64,000 nucleotides of DNA, taken from positions 1 to 64,000 of IMG/VR virus record IMGVR_UViG_3300020122_000089. The stretch is one strand, 5' to 3'. Below, in pieces: positions 34,701-42,801 of the stretch. The translations under genes and the position numbers were made by a program. The DNA comes from a virus. Numbering within the stretch: the first letter of the stretch is position 1; each line of letters opens with the position of its first letter. Below the pieces are notes generated by a model. That model made no database searches, had not been told where the DNA came from, and was given only the letters and a program-made list of their open reading frames with translations.

Positions 34701-37389
34701 ACGCGGGCTTAGTATCAGAAGCAATGCTAGCAGCGTCGAATGGAATGTAGACCGTATGAGTTGTGTTGCCAAAGTCCGGCGAATCTCCGTCAGTAATGAA
34801 TCCGTCGTAACCTAGTTTGCGAAAGACCTCCCGGACATCGCGGTCGCCCAGTTGCTCAAAGAAATTATCATGCGGCTCGATGCCATGCTGCCCTAAGATG
34901 TCGTAGAAGTCGGGACCGCCATCCTCCGTTATCGTATAAGGGTTCCGCATTGTCACTTTCAGTTTCGTGACTTTCTCGCCGTATGCCTTAGCCGCCGAGC
35001 GTGAGTCCGTCAGGTACATGCCGTCACGGGCCTTAAACTCACCATCGGTTCCGTGATAAAGTGTCAGTTCTTTCCCCGAAGCGCGCACGGGCTCTGCGTT
35101 AGGTTGGACTGTAGGCGTCGTGCTCGATGGTTTTTCTGCGGACCTGCCTTCTTTCCAAAACCATTGATATCCACGTCTTGAGGTTGCAGGTGTTACTTTT
35201 GTCGTAGTGTTTGGGTTTGCCACTTCGTATCTTGCCGCTGCGGCTTCTGCGTTTTCTTTTGTGGAATATGGTACTGCGATTTCACGTCGCCACTCTGGTT
35301 TTTCTTTGTCAAGCCAACGTGGGTCGAATCTTTCAAGGCTGCCGTTTTCATGCCATGCTTCTACTATTCCATCTGGAAGGGCTTGTCTTACGTTAAGAGG
35401 TTCGCCGCTTCCTTTCAAATACATCTTGCCGGATGGTTCTTCTGTTAATGCTTTTGAGATTGGGTAGGTGTTCCCCGTCCGAGGATTTTTTACCACCCAA
35501 GCATTTCCTTGCTCACCCACACGGAGAAGTGGAAGCCCTAAGTCGCGATGATAAATTACATCTGCTGGCTTTGTCGTTGGAGGTGTAGCGGCTTCGGGCT
35601 GTACACCAACTTGCACTTTTAAGGATTCTGGTATTTGTACTCCTTCAGAACCTTTTCCAACCACGTCAAGATTTGGGCGTTTGTATCTTTCGGCTGAGTA
35701 TTTTCCTTTTGCGGGGCCTTCTGTTGGCGCTTCAAACGGGCCTCGCGCCATCTGCGCTAAAACTTCTGGCGGTGCAGGTGGAAGCCCTAGCCGTCGCTGC
35801 GCTTCGGCGAAGTCTTGCACCTCAGGCTTCGCGGCGCCACGTTCACGGGATATAAGCCCGGCCAACGGCAATAACCCCATTTGTACGGCGCCCGGTATTG
35901 CCGCCAAAGCCGCTTGGCCAGGTGTTGCGCCCTGCGTTGCGGCTTCAAGATACGGAGGCGCCGCACCTACACCCGCCATATACGGTGCTTGTACGCCTAT
36001 CGGTAGCTCACTGCCAGCATGTAGTGCGCCGCCTATTAGCGCGTTCATTGCGGCGGATTTTGCAGCTTCAGCAGGCCCACGGTGCGCTTGTTCTGCCGCG
36101 CCTAGCCCAGCGAATCCTAACGGACCACCTTCTGCCGCTAATAGATATTCTGGTAATTGAAATGCGCCTTGCGCTACGCCGCGGACAATTTGATGTCCGG
36201 GCCCTGGCGCTTGTTCTGCTTCTGCTTGAGCCTGTTCGGATAGTGTTTGCGCTAACGGGCTGACTGGCGGTCGTTGTAATAGCTGACTGGCGTTACCCGT
36301 AAGTGCCGGGACAACATAATGCGCGACGTTGCTGCCTAATTGAGCGAGACCTGCACCTGTCGATGTAGCGGTAGACTGAATATCACTGGCGAGTGGTGGT
36401 TGTTGTTTTGGCGTTGGAACAGAACGCTCGGCTTGCGCTACTTCTGGATTTAATAGCGGAGAGTTTCTTAGCTGTTCAAGTATTTTTGCGTTACGGGCGG
36501 ATAATGCAATGTTTAGCCTACCGTTTTGTTTTCCAATTTGTGCGGCTAACTGGTCGGGGGTTGCATCTAATTCAAACGGATCATATCCTTCATGCTCACC
36601 GGCGCCCCATTGGCGGGCTACTGGTACTTGCCAAGGTTCAAACCCTAGCCCCTGCGTGGCGTATAGCTGCGTCACTTGCGCCTTAAATTCTTCCGGAGTA
36701 ATTCGTTTTGCCTGATAGTCGGCTAGGATGCTGGAGGCGTCTATCGCGGTCGCCCCGCCTATTCTACGATAGGATTTTGGCGTTATCGGTTTTTCGGTAG
36801 GCGGGCCGGCGTTGATTGTGATTTCGCCCAGCTTTGGCAATAATCTCTTGACGTTGGCATCGCCAAACCTAGCAGGTATCCCTGTATCTGGCGCCGTACT
36901 AACCGAGCCTGTATTACTATACGCCTTAGAGCCTGCATATGGATTTGCTGGGGCGGCAGGTGTTGGTTCTTCATCATCTGCAAACTCTACGCCTTCTGGA
37001 AGTATGCCGGGTTGTGCCGTCTGGGATTGAAAACCCGGAATGGGTTCTAAATGCCAATGCGGGCCGGTGCTCCAAGATTCCTGCCCGGTTGATTTGATTG
37101 CTTTTAGCCCGTAGTTTGAGAGGTTTTGATCCATCCAAGAAAGATGCTCTGGCTGTAGGTTTTTCGTTCGCACATCGAACGCATCTCGCTTTGCAGGTGT
37201 GCGGTGCATTGGGTTGTTTGCTGTATCACCAGTAACATCAAGCGGACGTCCGAACTGAGACTGAAACGCCTGTTGGAATTTGTAGAAAGGCGTTTGTTCG
37301 CTGTCGTCGGCGAAGTCAACACCTTCTGGTAGGATTCCGGTCGGAGGTGGTGATGGCTGACTATTTGGTTGTTGCGGGTAGGAGGACAT
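28726..37389 (-). CDS. Giant polyvalent virion protein (2,887 residues)
   Basis: By rough residue: 45-120 a peptidase M15-like segment (MHRTPAKRDAFDVRT, TGPHWHLEP); 770-890 an ADP-ribosyltransferase-like domain (LTLYHGTDGEF, MYLTDSRSAAKAYG); 970-1195 a histidine-phosphatase-like domain with RHGMTAWN at its C-terminal side; 1500-1565 and 2155-2210 a duplicated motif (NPIHALYDTAIITGWDAYK and NPVQDMADMALITGYKTYQ); 2300-2750 a conserved C-terminal region typical of large phage polyvalent proteins. It is probably packaged and injected, with effector activities. A palindrome occurs mid-gene (30494-30503). The region near 34680-35150 differs in codon style. Confidence 0.7.
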   Translation of the reverse strand: MSSYPQQPNSQPSPPPTGILPEGVDFADDSEQTPFYKFQQAFQSQFGRPLDVTGDTANNPMHRTPAKRDAFDVRTKNLQPEHLSWMDQNLSNYGLKAIKSTGQESWSTGPHWHLEPIPGFQSQTAQPGILPEGVEFADDEEPTPAAPANPYAGSKAYSNTGSVSTAPDTGIPARFGDANVKRLLPKLGEITINAGPPTEKPITPKSYRRIGGATAIDASSILADYQAKRITPEEFKAQVTQLYATQGLGFEPWQVPVARQWGAGEHEGYDPFELDATPDQLAAQIGKQNGRLNIALSARNAKILEQLRNSPLLNPEVAQAERSVPTPKQQPPLASDIQSTATSTGAGLAQLGSNVAHYVVPALTGNASQLLQRPPVSPLAQTLSEQAQAEAEQAPGPGHQIVRGVAQGAFQLPEYLLAAEGGPLGFAGLGAAEQAHRGPAEAAKSAAMNALIGGALHAGSELPIGVQAPYMAGVGAAPPYLEAATQGATPGQAALAAIPGAVQMGLLPLAGLISRERGAAKPEVQDFAEAQRRLGLPPAPPEVLAQMARGPFEAPTEGPAKGKYSAERYKRPNLDVVGKGSEGVQIPESLKVQVGVQPEAATPPTTKPADVIYHRDLGLPLLRVGEQGNAWVVKNPRTGNTYPISKALTEEPSGKMYLKGSGEPLNVRQALPDGIVEAWHENGSLERFDPRWLDKEKPEWRREIAVPYSTKENAEAAAARYEVANPNTTTKVTPATSRRGYQWFWKEGRSAEKPSSTTPTVQPNAEPVRASGKELTLYHGTDGEFKARDGMYLTDSRSAAKAYGEKVTKLKVTMRNPYTITEDGGPDFYDILGQHGIEPHDNFFEQLGDRDVREVFRKLGYDGFITDGDSPDFGNTTHTVYIPFDAASIASDTKPALGATERGGTPTVPEETKLPPAGRPKIGMDTDVQNEINRRLEGYQPAAVTPELEAARREALPSLIDQKRQSELPGMKSGVDVIRGSTNIPLAPEGVQQAREIGAKLAAKGGLDVLYGNEQMERVRQTKDGIAESNPNLQRLDSRDAFDPWYLGQHEGRPTQDVLDEMHRLIKNPQIPAEGRGEASTKPGESFGNFRDRFVGGLREAMADYEDNPQKVGVVTHYRDLKMLEAWLKKGVTNNRFDEAHMLAKGDDPPGTVLKFAPDANGKWGLERISLDDKKPLENGIYFIRHGMTAWNGERGAANVPTEQGVAKGVTPPTKRVPPPVVQKPTTGQRVENVIPQSATPQEAGEFLRKKYGQETTGTAYDRRTGNPLKVLGQEGEAYKVQNTQTGKTYNIHRNAVDEINAEQVPDIHREMQQSGLDARQRLDAFKAMRMEFKDPVQMTGTVRGIDAATGRQPSTIVQYRSGGRNLDYTVVGRFPGGEKLMVLTPDAQTRIIQSPFGETGNTRIKGADRLAMGKVPEIDWPDVGLLSDVHPTMADVRRVNPNATRLSDLSDAELQKHFPQVYKNIHDAEGYIGEKAAKEAIDQSMEGAEKEPEFVQKSRDRLRQGLSGNTLSANPIHALYDTAIITGWDAYKAGKYTADNIKEWTKDMVERLGERVRPYLEDVWSKLHNEAPQWYSPLENAVKLRMPNKASAEQVKGILRSGGFIVKGEGGIERPNDEAHWTGLYDFLQRKSSAKEPVTKQEVLDYLAKNRVELQERQFGGQGTPEYAAARQRLEAAGYITDVVPGADPSVVFVRRGAAPHSDFLTADEMPLRIRRDARLIAGSLEKQEGLPRFTQWTTPGGENHRELTLSLPIDRTPLLTLELPDGFYVAQEDGKHVVRDRQGRRFTSADTPDDAIRKYIQQQGGLGPKGGYVVPGAHAYGIPEADTNRIALLRVNDRVGPSGEKILHLDEYQDDLQNDIQRLKKKLSETPEDTNGWTAEFDDNARKWIVRNQSGEVEGETRSAPTPQDAIMAVGGTGNKQSVAQELQRLEPLLPFRGKSHELAMKRVLDYGVRNGYDKISWATGQQVADRYSLSEQLDSLGWNRNENGTYDLRGYQGETSGRTPVIDLRDIQASRLPDYVGKELAQRIDGSSEAAAVYKGIDLKIGGEGKKTLYDNLIPNFLSKYTKRWGGKVGETQIHIPFTGELQGREGESAIDALNRQRQGENVSVHSLDITPEMKASILKTGQPLFGMSEGEPPMVVDARARLAESMSGKHLNMNPVQDMADMALITGYKTYQLARKFGGWSNQMIKQLGNQVRPHLESTYAKIKMLMDVESPNQEGAVSLGGIKIKGVSDEATNAAKEFFDRGGSDYKTFQSYMKVNLGEKYTPALEKNLYRVFQQAEIAKRKVAGQSSGRIPKGMPTDLDIDEAIPPTGRTEQPIGTRGPTPTRQSYQEGEEGPEPYEAPPQTMKQWWQGASPIRRAIDIANIPRTMIATGNLHAVFRQGDIFSLTEPVQGLAKPAKDMLKAFFMNKENYKEAQKQLALHPDFQRLRDTGVEFTGHGLGRSEEAFMSRLAHKIPWVRSSDQAFTTFLNSQRLNVGSKYFHALDDAGKDFNKDPKPYYDMARWVNAATGRGDLGQINEAWKEAANAVFFSPRYIKSRLDVLNPKTYTDMDPATRKIALKKMFEYTGVLATTLGMASLAGAKVTLNPEDSDFGKVVVGNTHYDLTAGLAPYVRQSMLMSKYFMASQMKKGADSMLHFLRGRLAPAPGVLVNLYQGKDVTGKEATPLNQIAQLITPMFFKDAYEGWKDSGAIGVAKASPAFFGMSSHTYETKEPKTGMEKNLLERVRAQHGDAVPPEDTKARIDAEKQISDAIKAGKHQDAQKLYETHVEKGVLPPGKDGADNATVNRIKDRAQLTPLQYLVKHNPSIDLEAALDAFLDNKSTDSERKEIAPIILEKEESFEKAIESGRLPKTKVDSVMQKIERAKQAGIWQMAAPRAANQ

Positions 37390-37413
37390 TCGATTAAAAT
37401 GGCCGGTGTGGCG

Positions 37414-37977
37414 TTAGGCGCATTGTCTCTTTGTACGTTTTATCAACCGTAGTTTTGCAGGTGTAGGCTTCCATTGCGGCGCTGGCGGCGGCTGTTTGTT
37501 CTCTTTTTTCTTCTTTTTTAATCTGTTCTGTTTTCTACTTTGCTTCAACGCCAGCCAGTACGCGGTCTCGCCTGATTCGTTTCTCGCAATTGTTTTATGA
37601 TATTCAACAACAGCTCGCGTTATCGCCGCTTCAAATATCCACGCTGAATAGTCAGGCTTGTCAATAATCTTTTCGATTGGATATGATTTTACGTTACTAT
37701 TTTGCAGCCGTACTACAGAGAATCCAAGCGATTTCAAAAACTCCGTTCGCCGCTTATCGTATACCACCGCATCAGGCGTTGAGTGCTGCTTGCCGTCTAT
37801 TTCAACGATTAGCATTTTCTCGGGTAGTACGAAGTCTGCTATATAGAATCCTATGACGTGCTGGCAATGGAAATTCAACCTCGCCATAGTAAGTCTTTTT
37901 GCAAAACGCCTTTCGTATTTAGTCTGCTCGTAGCGCATCTCTTTTGCGCGTGAGTGCAGTTCGTCTAATTGTAACAT
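37414..37977 (-). CDS. DUF559/VSR-like endonuclease
   Basis: A 187-residue protein. The order YIADFVLPEKMLIVEIDGKQH, then YDKRRTEFLKSLGFSVVRLQNSNV is the DUF559 fold of VSR-type nucleases (D and ExD-like catalytic residues). A basic C-terminal tail follows. It may be a homing or repair nuclease. It is served by a promoter ~190 nt upstream. Confidence 0.8.
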   Translation of the reverse strand: MLQLDELHSRAKEMRYEQTKYERRFAKRLTMARLNFHCQHVIGFYIADFVLPEKMLIVEIDGKQHSTPDAVVYDKRRTEFLKSLGFSVVRLQNSNVKSYPIEKIIDKPDYSAWIFEAAITRAVVEYHKTIARNESGETAYWLALKQSRKQNRLKKKKKENKQPPPAPQWKPTPAKLRLIKRTKRQCA

Positions 37978-38240
37978 GGCGGGAATCTTCCGGAAGATTT
38001 CATTCCTTGATTTTTGCTAGTAAGCCCTATGTGCGAATCCTAGTAAAATGAAGGATTGCGATTTTCGAGATTTCAATCGCCTATCTGTGCTTTACGTATT
38101 CATTACCATGTGGTATTTCATGGTATTAAGAATCGTATTTACTCCGGCGGCCGCGTGTTTCTACAGGTCCCTATTGTAGCATGGTTTCCTGTTAAAGTCA
38201 AGGTATTTTTTCTTACCGTTCTTCCGGAAGAAAATCCTCA
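37978..38240 (-). other. Non-coding stretch with promoter and long leader
   Basis: This 263-nt gap holds palindromes at both ends (37987-37996 and 38221-38230), a leftward promoter and a ~190-nt leader with two inverted repeats: TACCATG/CATGGTA near 38104-38126 and GCGATT/AATCGC near 38055-38085. No convincing frame was found on the minus strand. A 43-residue plus frame (38048-38179) is weak. A regulatory RNA or decayed gene is possible. Confidence 0.45.
38173..38201 (-). promoter_or_regulatory. Sigma70 promoter upstream of the VSR-like gene
   Basis: Leftward TTGACT (38201-38196), a 17-nt spacer and TACAAT (38178-38173). Unlike most promoters here, no start codon is nearby; the next gene starts ~190 nt on. 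Confidence 0.7.
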
Positions 38241-39623
38241 CTACCGCCAATCTATATCATACGTACCGTCAGCTTTGCGGGCTTTTATCACTCCGGTTTT
38301 ACCGTCTTTAGATTTGACAGCACGCCCTATGTTTTGGTCGTGTAAATTTGCAGAACCTGACGCCTTCTGTCTTTGCGCTAACTTAGCCGCTCGCATCGTT
38401 GCTTTTTCTTGTTCTATTGCGGCTTCGTTTGCCTGCTGCTGTTCGGGAGGGGCAAATACCGATACTTTATGCTTTGCTCTCGCATCTTTGTCGATTTGCT
38501 TTTCTTCTGAATCAGTGAGGCGTTGCTCTGAAACGGCACGGTTGGCTGAGGCAATGCCTTCGCGACTCTTAATGCCAGCCTCAGAACGTGCGTTGCGACC
38601 TGCTTCTTTTGTCGCCTCTGAGGAGGTTACGCCCGTCTGTTTTACCTCACCAGTCTGGAGGTTTAGAACACCAACACCAAAGTTCTTATCCACGACCTGC
38701 TTAATCGCGCCTGGGAGGAATTTAGGATCAATGTTTTCGGCGTTAGGGATTCCAGCCTTCTCAGCCATCGCTATGAGCCCATCTGGATCACCGTTTAACG
38801 CGCCACTATTATACGCCTTGATGAAGTTTTCAAAAGGAACATTAGCGTACTTCTCACGAATACCTTGAAGTCGGGCCGAGGTAATGTCTTTATAGGTTTG
38901 CGCACGGTCTTGAGCGACACCTAAACGCCCAAATGCTAGAGCATTCATGTAATCGCGATTCAAAGCGGTAGGGCCTCGAAGGCCAGTCATTGGGTCGATC
39001 CCCGTAAGGCCTTCTAGCTCTTGAGCACGTTTTAGCTGTGCTTGTCTTTGCTGTTCTTCTATCTGAGATGCTTGGGCTAAAGCGGGAAGATGTGACCGGT
39101 AGAAAGCTCGGTTAACGGTGGAAGGATCTACGCCACCATAAATAGCACCACCGAGCCCACCCATGAGAAGGCCCTTTCCAATTCCAGCAAGATGAGCTTT
39201 TAACCCATGTACGTCAGGGGGTGTATAAGCGCTCGCCTGCGCAAAGCGTTGTTCGGCGGGGCCGGGTTGATATAAAGACCTAAGATTAGCGGCCTGCTTC
39301 ATGTATTCTTGCGGGATTGGTTCACCCTGCCCGCCTACAGTACCACCTTGCGCCATTGCGGCAAGAGCGTTCATTAACCCCATGCGGTTTGCCATTTGAG
39401 GATCGGGGCCTGTAATACCTGGGATTTGTTGCGCACCACCACCGCCGTTCATGTCATACCCTGATTGTTGCTGAGGCGCCGCCACTGAGGCGCCCATGCC
39501 GGGAGGTGGGCCTCCGTACTGAGAAGGATCTGAAAATAATGTCACCGGTGGTAGTTGCGCGCCGGCGAGACGGGCAGCACCGCCCCAAGGGTCGGCAGGA
39601 TCAGCGGTAGGATCGTATGGCAT
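38241..39623 (-). CDS. Virion-type protein, unknown
   Basis: A 460-residue protein, Pro/Gly/Gln-rich for 120 residues, then helical (AFYRSHLPALAQASQIEEQQRQAQLKR) with a charged C-terminus ending in a small beta unit (GRAVKSKDGKTGVIKARKADG). Probably structural or ejection-related by position beside the giant protein. Not recognised. Confidence 0.55.
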   Translation of the reverse strand: MPYDPTADPADPWGGAARLAGAQLPPVTLFSDPSQYGGPPPGMGASVAAPQQQSGYDMNGGGGAQQIPGITGPDPQMANRMGLMNALAAMAQGGTVGGQGEPIPQEYMKQAANLRSLYQPGPAEQRFAQASAYTPPDVHGLKAHLAGIGKGLLMGGLGGAIYGGVDPSTVNRAFYRSHLPALAQASQIEEQQRQAQLKRAQELEGLTGIDPMTGLRGPTALNRDYMNALAFGRLGVAQDRAQTYKDITSARLQGIREKYANVPFENFIKAYNSGALNGDPDGLIAMAEKAGIPNAENIDPKFLPGAIKQVVDKNFGVGVLNLQTGEVKQTGVTSSEATKEAGRNARSEAGIKSREGIASANRAVSEQRLTDSEEKQIDKDARAKHKVSVFAPPEQQQANEAAIEQEKATMRAAKLAQRQKASGSANLHDQNIGRAVKSKDGKTGVIKARKADGTYDIDWR

Positions 39624-39652
39624 TGCTTTATCCTATGAATCTTCCGGAAGAA

Positions 39653-40159
39653 TTAAGACGCCTTTGATAGATACGCTTCGAGATTGAAGATTTGTTTACA
39701 ATTTGAGCAGGCGATTAAATGCGCCTGCTTGTGAAATATCTTTGCTGACGTTACACCGCCATCTGTATCGTGATCTACGAAACCGCTGAGTACAAGCACC
39801 ATCCTAGCGGGCGATTGAAATGTCTCTTTACAAAACATACATTCATATTCATGTTCACGCATTGCATAAGCGCCCTCTTTTGCCGCGATTGCGTCTTTTA
39901 ACGACGCCGCATGTCCATCAGGGTCATTAGTATGATGCGCTGCTGCGTTTATAAGTTCAAGCTGATAATGCGCTGAGGCGATTGCTTTAGCCCTGCTATC
40001 GGTGAATACATAAGGATGATTTAATGATTGCTGTTGACGTTCTTCTGCTAATGCGGATTCAAATTCACGAAGAAGCTCAACGCCATCCTCTTCTTCTTTA
40101 TCATTTAGAATAGAGAGGATTTTGAATCTAAGATCGTTTGCGCGTTGCGTTATATCCAT
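39653..40159 (-). CDS. Hypothetical protein with Cys pairs
   Basis: A 168-residue protein with ECMFC and ACSNC near the C-terminus, a possible zinc ribbon, and an N-terminal helical half. The ATG follows directly and in frame after the upstream TAA. A palindrome (39641-39650) follows its stop. Confidence 0.6.
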   Translation of the reverse strand: MDITQRANDLRFKILSILNDKEEEDGVELLREFESALAEERQQQSLNHPYVFTDSRAKAIASAHYQLELINAAAHHTNDPDGHAASLKDAIAAKEGAYAMREHEYECMFCKETFQSPARMVLVLSGFVDHDTDGGVTSAKIFHKQAHLIACSNCKQIFNLEAYLSKAS

Positions 40160-41293
40160 TTAGGTTCCAATGAATCCGCCTACGGCAGGAACGTCGCCAC
40201 CACCGCCACTGCCAAATTGCTGCTGCCCACCAATCCCACCGGTAGGGACTACGCTGAAAGGCTCTGATGCAACAGGATTTCCCGCTGTAATGCCTAAAGA
40301 ATTAGTGTTGCGCTCTTTTAGGTTCTTCCTTACAAACTGTACGGGGGTTTTACCCGTAACCTGCATCACCCTTGCGATTTGTAAGTATGGGCCTGCCGTG
40401 TTTATAGTAGTCGAAGTGCGGAAACAAAGATAAGTGTCCTTCGCCGTGAAGGCATCCGCTCTAATCATTGCCGTAGCTTCTACATAGAGAGGGGTGGTGG
40501 TGAATAGTGTACTTCCAAGCGAGATAATATCAGACTGCTGGACGGCAGCATGGACGGTTTGTACGGTCGCCGTTCCGCTAAGGTTTGGCGTTACTTCAAA
40601 CGACTGATCGTTTGTAATTGAAAGGACGGTGCGGACGTCATTGTTGATCGCCACCTCAGCGCCTACCCTTAGTTCGGAGGTTGCAAGACCTAATCCGTTG
40701 TGTGAATTAACGGTATGGAGGTTCGCGTTTATATCCCAAGTGTCTGTCAAATCAAAAAGACTCGCCAGTAATAGGTCGAGATTAGCGGTTAAGCTGCTAT
40801 TAGAGGATAAGAAGAAGGTCCAACTCTTGAAATCGCCTCTTACGATGTTGGTGAATAAATCCTGTATAATGTACGCCTTATTTGCGGCGGAATCATTTTG
40901 ACGCCAAAACGCTAAGTGGTTCGCTTGATCCCACCGGCCACGAGTGCTACCGGTTCCAATTCCAACAAATCCGCCCGTGGATATTCGCCACTGCTGCCAA
41001 TTGCCCATGGTGGTAGGGGTAGTGCCATCGTCGTTTGTAAAATCGCCATTCCATAGATCGTTGTCAAATGCCGTGTTAGGCGAATAATCAATCTGTCCAC
41101 TCAGGGCTGGTATCGCCACAGAGGCCGCGCTTGTAGTTTGACCAACTGAGTTAGTCAGTCGAAATTGGCATATAAGCTGGACGTCGCCAAACAGTTTCCT
41201 TAATCGTTTTAGCGAAATTGGAATGCTTACTATGGTACCACGATCCGTCACATCGTAAAATACTACACCTGCGGCGCTAGTTGGGTTATCCAA
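40160..41293 (-). CDS. C-terminal part of a virion protein after an in-frame TAG
   Basis: A 377-residue frame contiguous and in phase with 41294-42757, separated only by TAG. Its first codon is TTG with no SD. The start (DNPTSAAGVVFYDVTDRG, VQLICQFRLTNSVGQTTSA) reads as the second half of an Ig/FN3-like domain begun upstream of the TAG. It is probably made by readthrough, or is a broken gene; separate TTG initiation is possible but unsupported. Confidence 0.55.
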   Translation of the reverse strand: MDNPTSAAGVVFYDVTDRGTIVSIPISLKRLRKLFGDVQLICQFRLTNSVGQTTSAASVAIPALSGQIDYSPNTAFDNDLWNGDFTNDDGTTPTTMGNWQQWRISTGGFVGIGTGSTRGRWDQANHLAFWRQNDSAANKAYIIQDLFTNIVRGDFKSWTFFLSSNSSLTANLDLLLASLFDLTDTWDINANLHTVNSHNGLGLATSELRVGAEVAINNDVRTVLSITNDQSFEVTPNLSGTATVQTVHAAVQQSDIISLGSTLFTTTPLYVEATAMIRADAFTAKDTYLCFRTSTTINTAGPYLQIARVMQVTGKTPVQFVRKNLKERNTNSLGITAGNPVASEPFSVVPTGGIGGQQQFGSGGGGDVPAVGGFIGT

Positions 41294-42757
41294 CTAGTTT
41301 AGATTCAAGCTAGTAGTCGCTGCAAAATCCGAGATGTTTAACTCTACCAATTTAACAGAAGCGATATTCGTAGCGTTCGCCATTGGCAGCTTGCAATGTA
41401 ATTTGCCTCTTACAAAGAAAAACTTGGGCGCATCTGGAAGAACCGGCGCCGTTAAGTCCGCCGGTATATCGTCTGGTACGCCTGTCGAAAAAGAGGCTCG
41501 GGTAAATGTAAGCTGTAATCCACCTATCGCGGTAATTACCACCTGTAGATCGTAAGTCTGAGATGGCTTGAACCTTGCGCCATCTGCGATAACTATAGAT
41601 TGGGCACCTGCGACTACTAATTCATTATGTTTCAAGGTGGTTTTGTCTATAAAAAGAACATAAGCACCTACACTTTCAGAAGATAGCTTCCGGAAGACTT
41701 TGACATTTTTAGGCGCCACTGGCGTTGCAGGTTGCGTAAAATTTAAGGTTAACTTAGCCGCCTTTGAAGTGTAAGGAGGCGTTGTACTATCTATTGAAAG
41801 ACTTGGGCTAGTCAGTAGTGTAGGGTCAACTGAAAACCCTCCGGCTGAAAAAGTGCATCCACCGCCCGTACTTACGGATTTGTCATTTCCAATCCAGGTG
41901 ATGTTTGCGGTCCAGTTTATTTGATCGCCTGGAATGTATCCTGTCTGTGTGATGTCTACAAATCCTCGATTAACCTTAGTTGGGGAGTTTGGATCTACCT
42001 GTGTTAGCTCAACGCCATTCAAAACGTGTGTAATATGCTTTGCAACGAAACTACCTGATTTAGCCACTACCACGACGGTATCAGAATTTGAAGCACCCCA
42101 CGTTTGGGCATTACCAGATGCGTCGAGTGGTGCCCAAACCCTGTAAGTAACAATTGCTTTATAGTCTAGGTTTGGGTCTAATCCGTTTGCTGCAATTGCG
42201 CCTCCGACTATGCCACCCGTTATCCCTTGTATAAGTCCGCAGTTAGGATCCGATGGAACGCCAAACAGTGACCCTAACGAAAACGTAATGAGATAATCAG
42301 ATTCGTTTCTTGGTGAATCAGGAAAATCAATCGCAGGATTCTGTGTTCTCGCTCCATTTGAGTCTACAGAAACGAGCTTGATACAGCCATATTTCTTCCC
42401 TGCGTATAGCGGGATTGGAAAATCAAAGTCAAATACTGGCGGCGTCGGGGATGGTATTTCAATGTCGGCCGAGTTTATTCGCCATGTCACTGTGACGGGA
42501 CTACCGGTACCTGTATACTCTTCTAATACCACCTTGAGCTTATTAGTATTGAACGGAACTGCACATCTGAGAGTTACTATTACCCTGCCGTTTTTGCCAG
42601 GCTTTGTAGCCACAGGCCACGGGCCTATAGGCGTTAGGTCTGTAGGATTGCCCGCACCAGTAGTTCCTGTGCTTGAAGATTGCGCTGCAATTTGCTGGCG
42701 CAGGTCCTCAAGCATGTTCTGCGTCGTTGGATAATCTATGTCGCCGCCTATACCCAT
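41294..42757 (-). CDS. Virion protein with Ig/FN3-like domains, ends at an in-domain TAG
   Basis: A 487-residue protein. It looks like tandem beta-sandwich domains (RVIVTLRCAVPF, VTVTWRINSADIEIPSPTPP, KAAKLTLNFTQPATPVAPKNVKVF), as in tail or neck decoration. The ending, KLVELNISDFAATTSLNLN, stops at TAG while the same domain seems to continue in the next frame. Upstream AAGTAGGAA serves as SD and abuts the -35 box of the antisense LAGLIDADG gene. A palindrome lies mid-gene (41687-41696). Confidence 0.6.
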   Translation of the reverse strand: MGIGGDIDYPTTQNMLEDLRQQIAAQSSSTGTTGAGNPTDLTPIGPWPVATKPGKNGRVIVTLRCAVPFNTNKLKVVLEEYTGTGSPVTVTWRINSADIEIPSPTPPVFDFDFPIPLYAGKKYGCIKLVSVDSNGARTQNPAIDFPDSPRNESDYLITFSLGSLFGVPSDPNCGLIQGITGGIVGGAIAANGLDPNLDYKAIVTYRVWAPLDASGNAQTWGASNSDTVVVVAKSGSFVAKHITHVLNGVELTQVDPNSPTKVNRGFVDITQTGYIPGDQINWTANITWIGNDKSVSTGGGCTFSAGGFSVDPTLLTSPSLSIDSTTPPYTSKAAKLTLNFTQPATPVAPKNVKVFRKLSSESVGAYVLFIDKTTLKHNELVVAGAQSIVIADGARFKPSQTYDLQVVITAIGGLQLTFTRASFSTGVPDDIPADLTAPVLPDAPKFFFVRGKLHCKLPMANATNIASVKLVELNISDFAATTSLNLN

Positions 42758-42764
42758 TTCCTAC

Positions 42765-42793
42765 TTGACCTTTTGACGTAAATATGTTATATT
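42765..42793 (+). promoter_or_regulatory. Leaderless promoter of the LAGLIDADG gene
   Basis: TTGACC (42765-42770), a 17-nt spacer and TATATT (42788-42793), with ATG 8 nt later and no SD. The -35 box starts 8 nt from the divergent gene's ATG. Confidence 0.8.
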
Positions 42794-42801
42794 AAACACC
42801 G

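Noticed and set aside
37320-37345. Palindrome copies in the N-terminal region of the giant gene (GILPEG motifs)
   Set aside because: The DNA reads ggtaggattccgg-type sequence without the CTTCCGGAAG core; the similarity is only at the peptide level.
38048-38179. 43-residue hydrophobic plus-strand frame (MKDCDFRDFN...)
   Set aside because: No convincing promoter, no SD, and it overlaps the leftward promoter region. Kept only as a possibility in the gap description.
40160-42757. Genome-wide reassignment of TAG
   Set aside because: TAG ends well-formed genes elsewhere in the window (5692, 24144, 49887, 56482) at positions with good gene overlaps or terminators, so only local readthrough or mutation is plausible.
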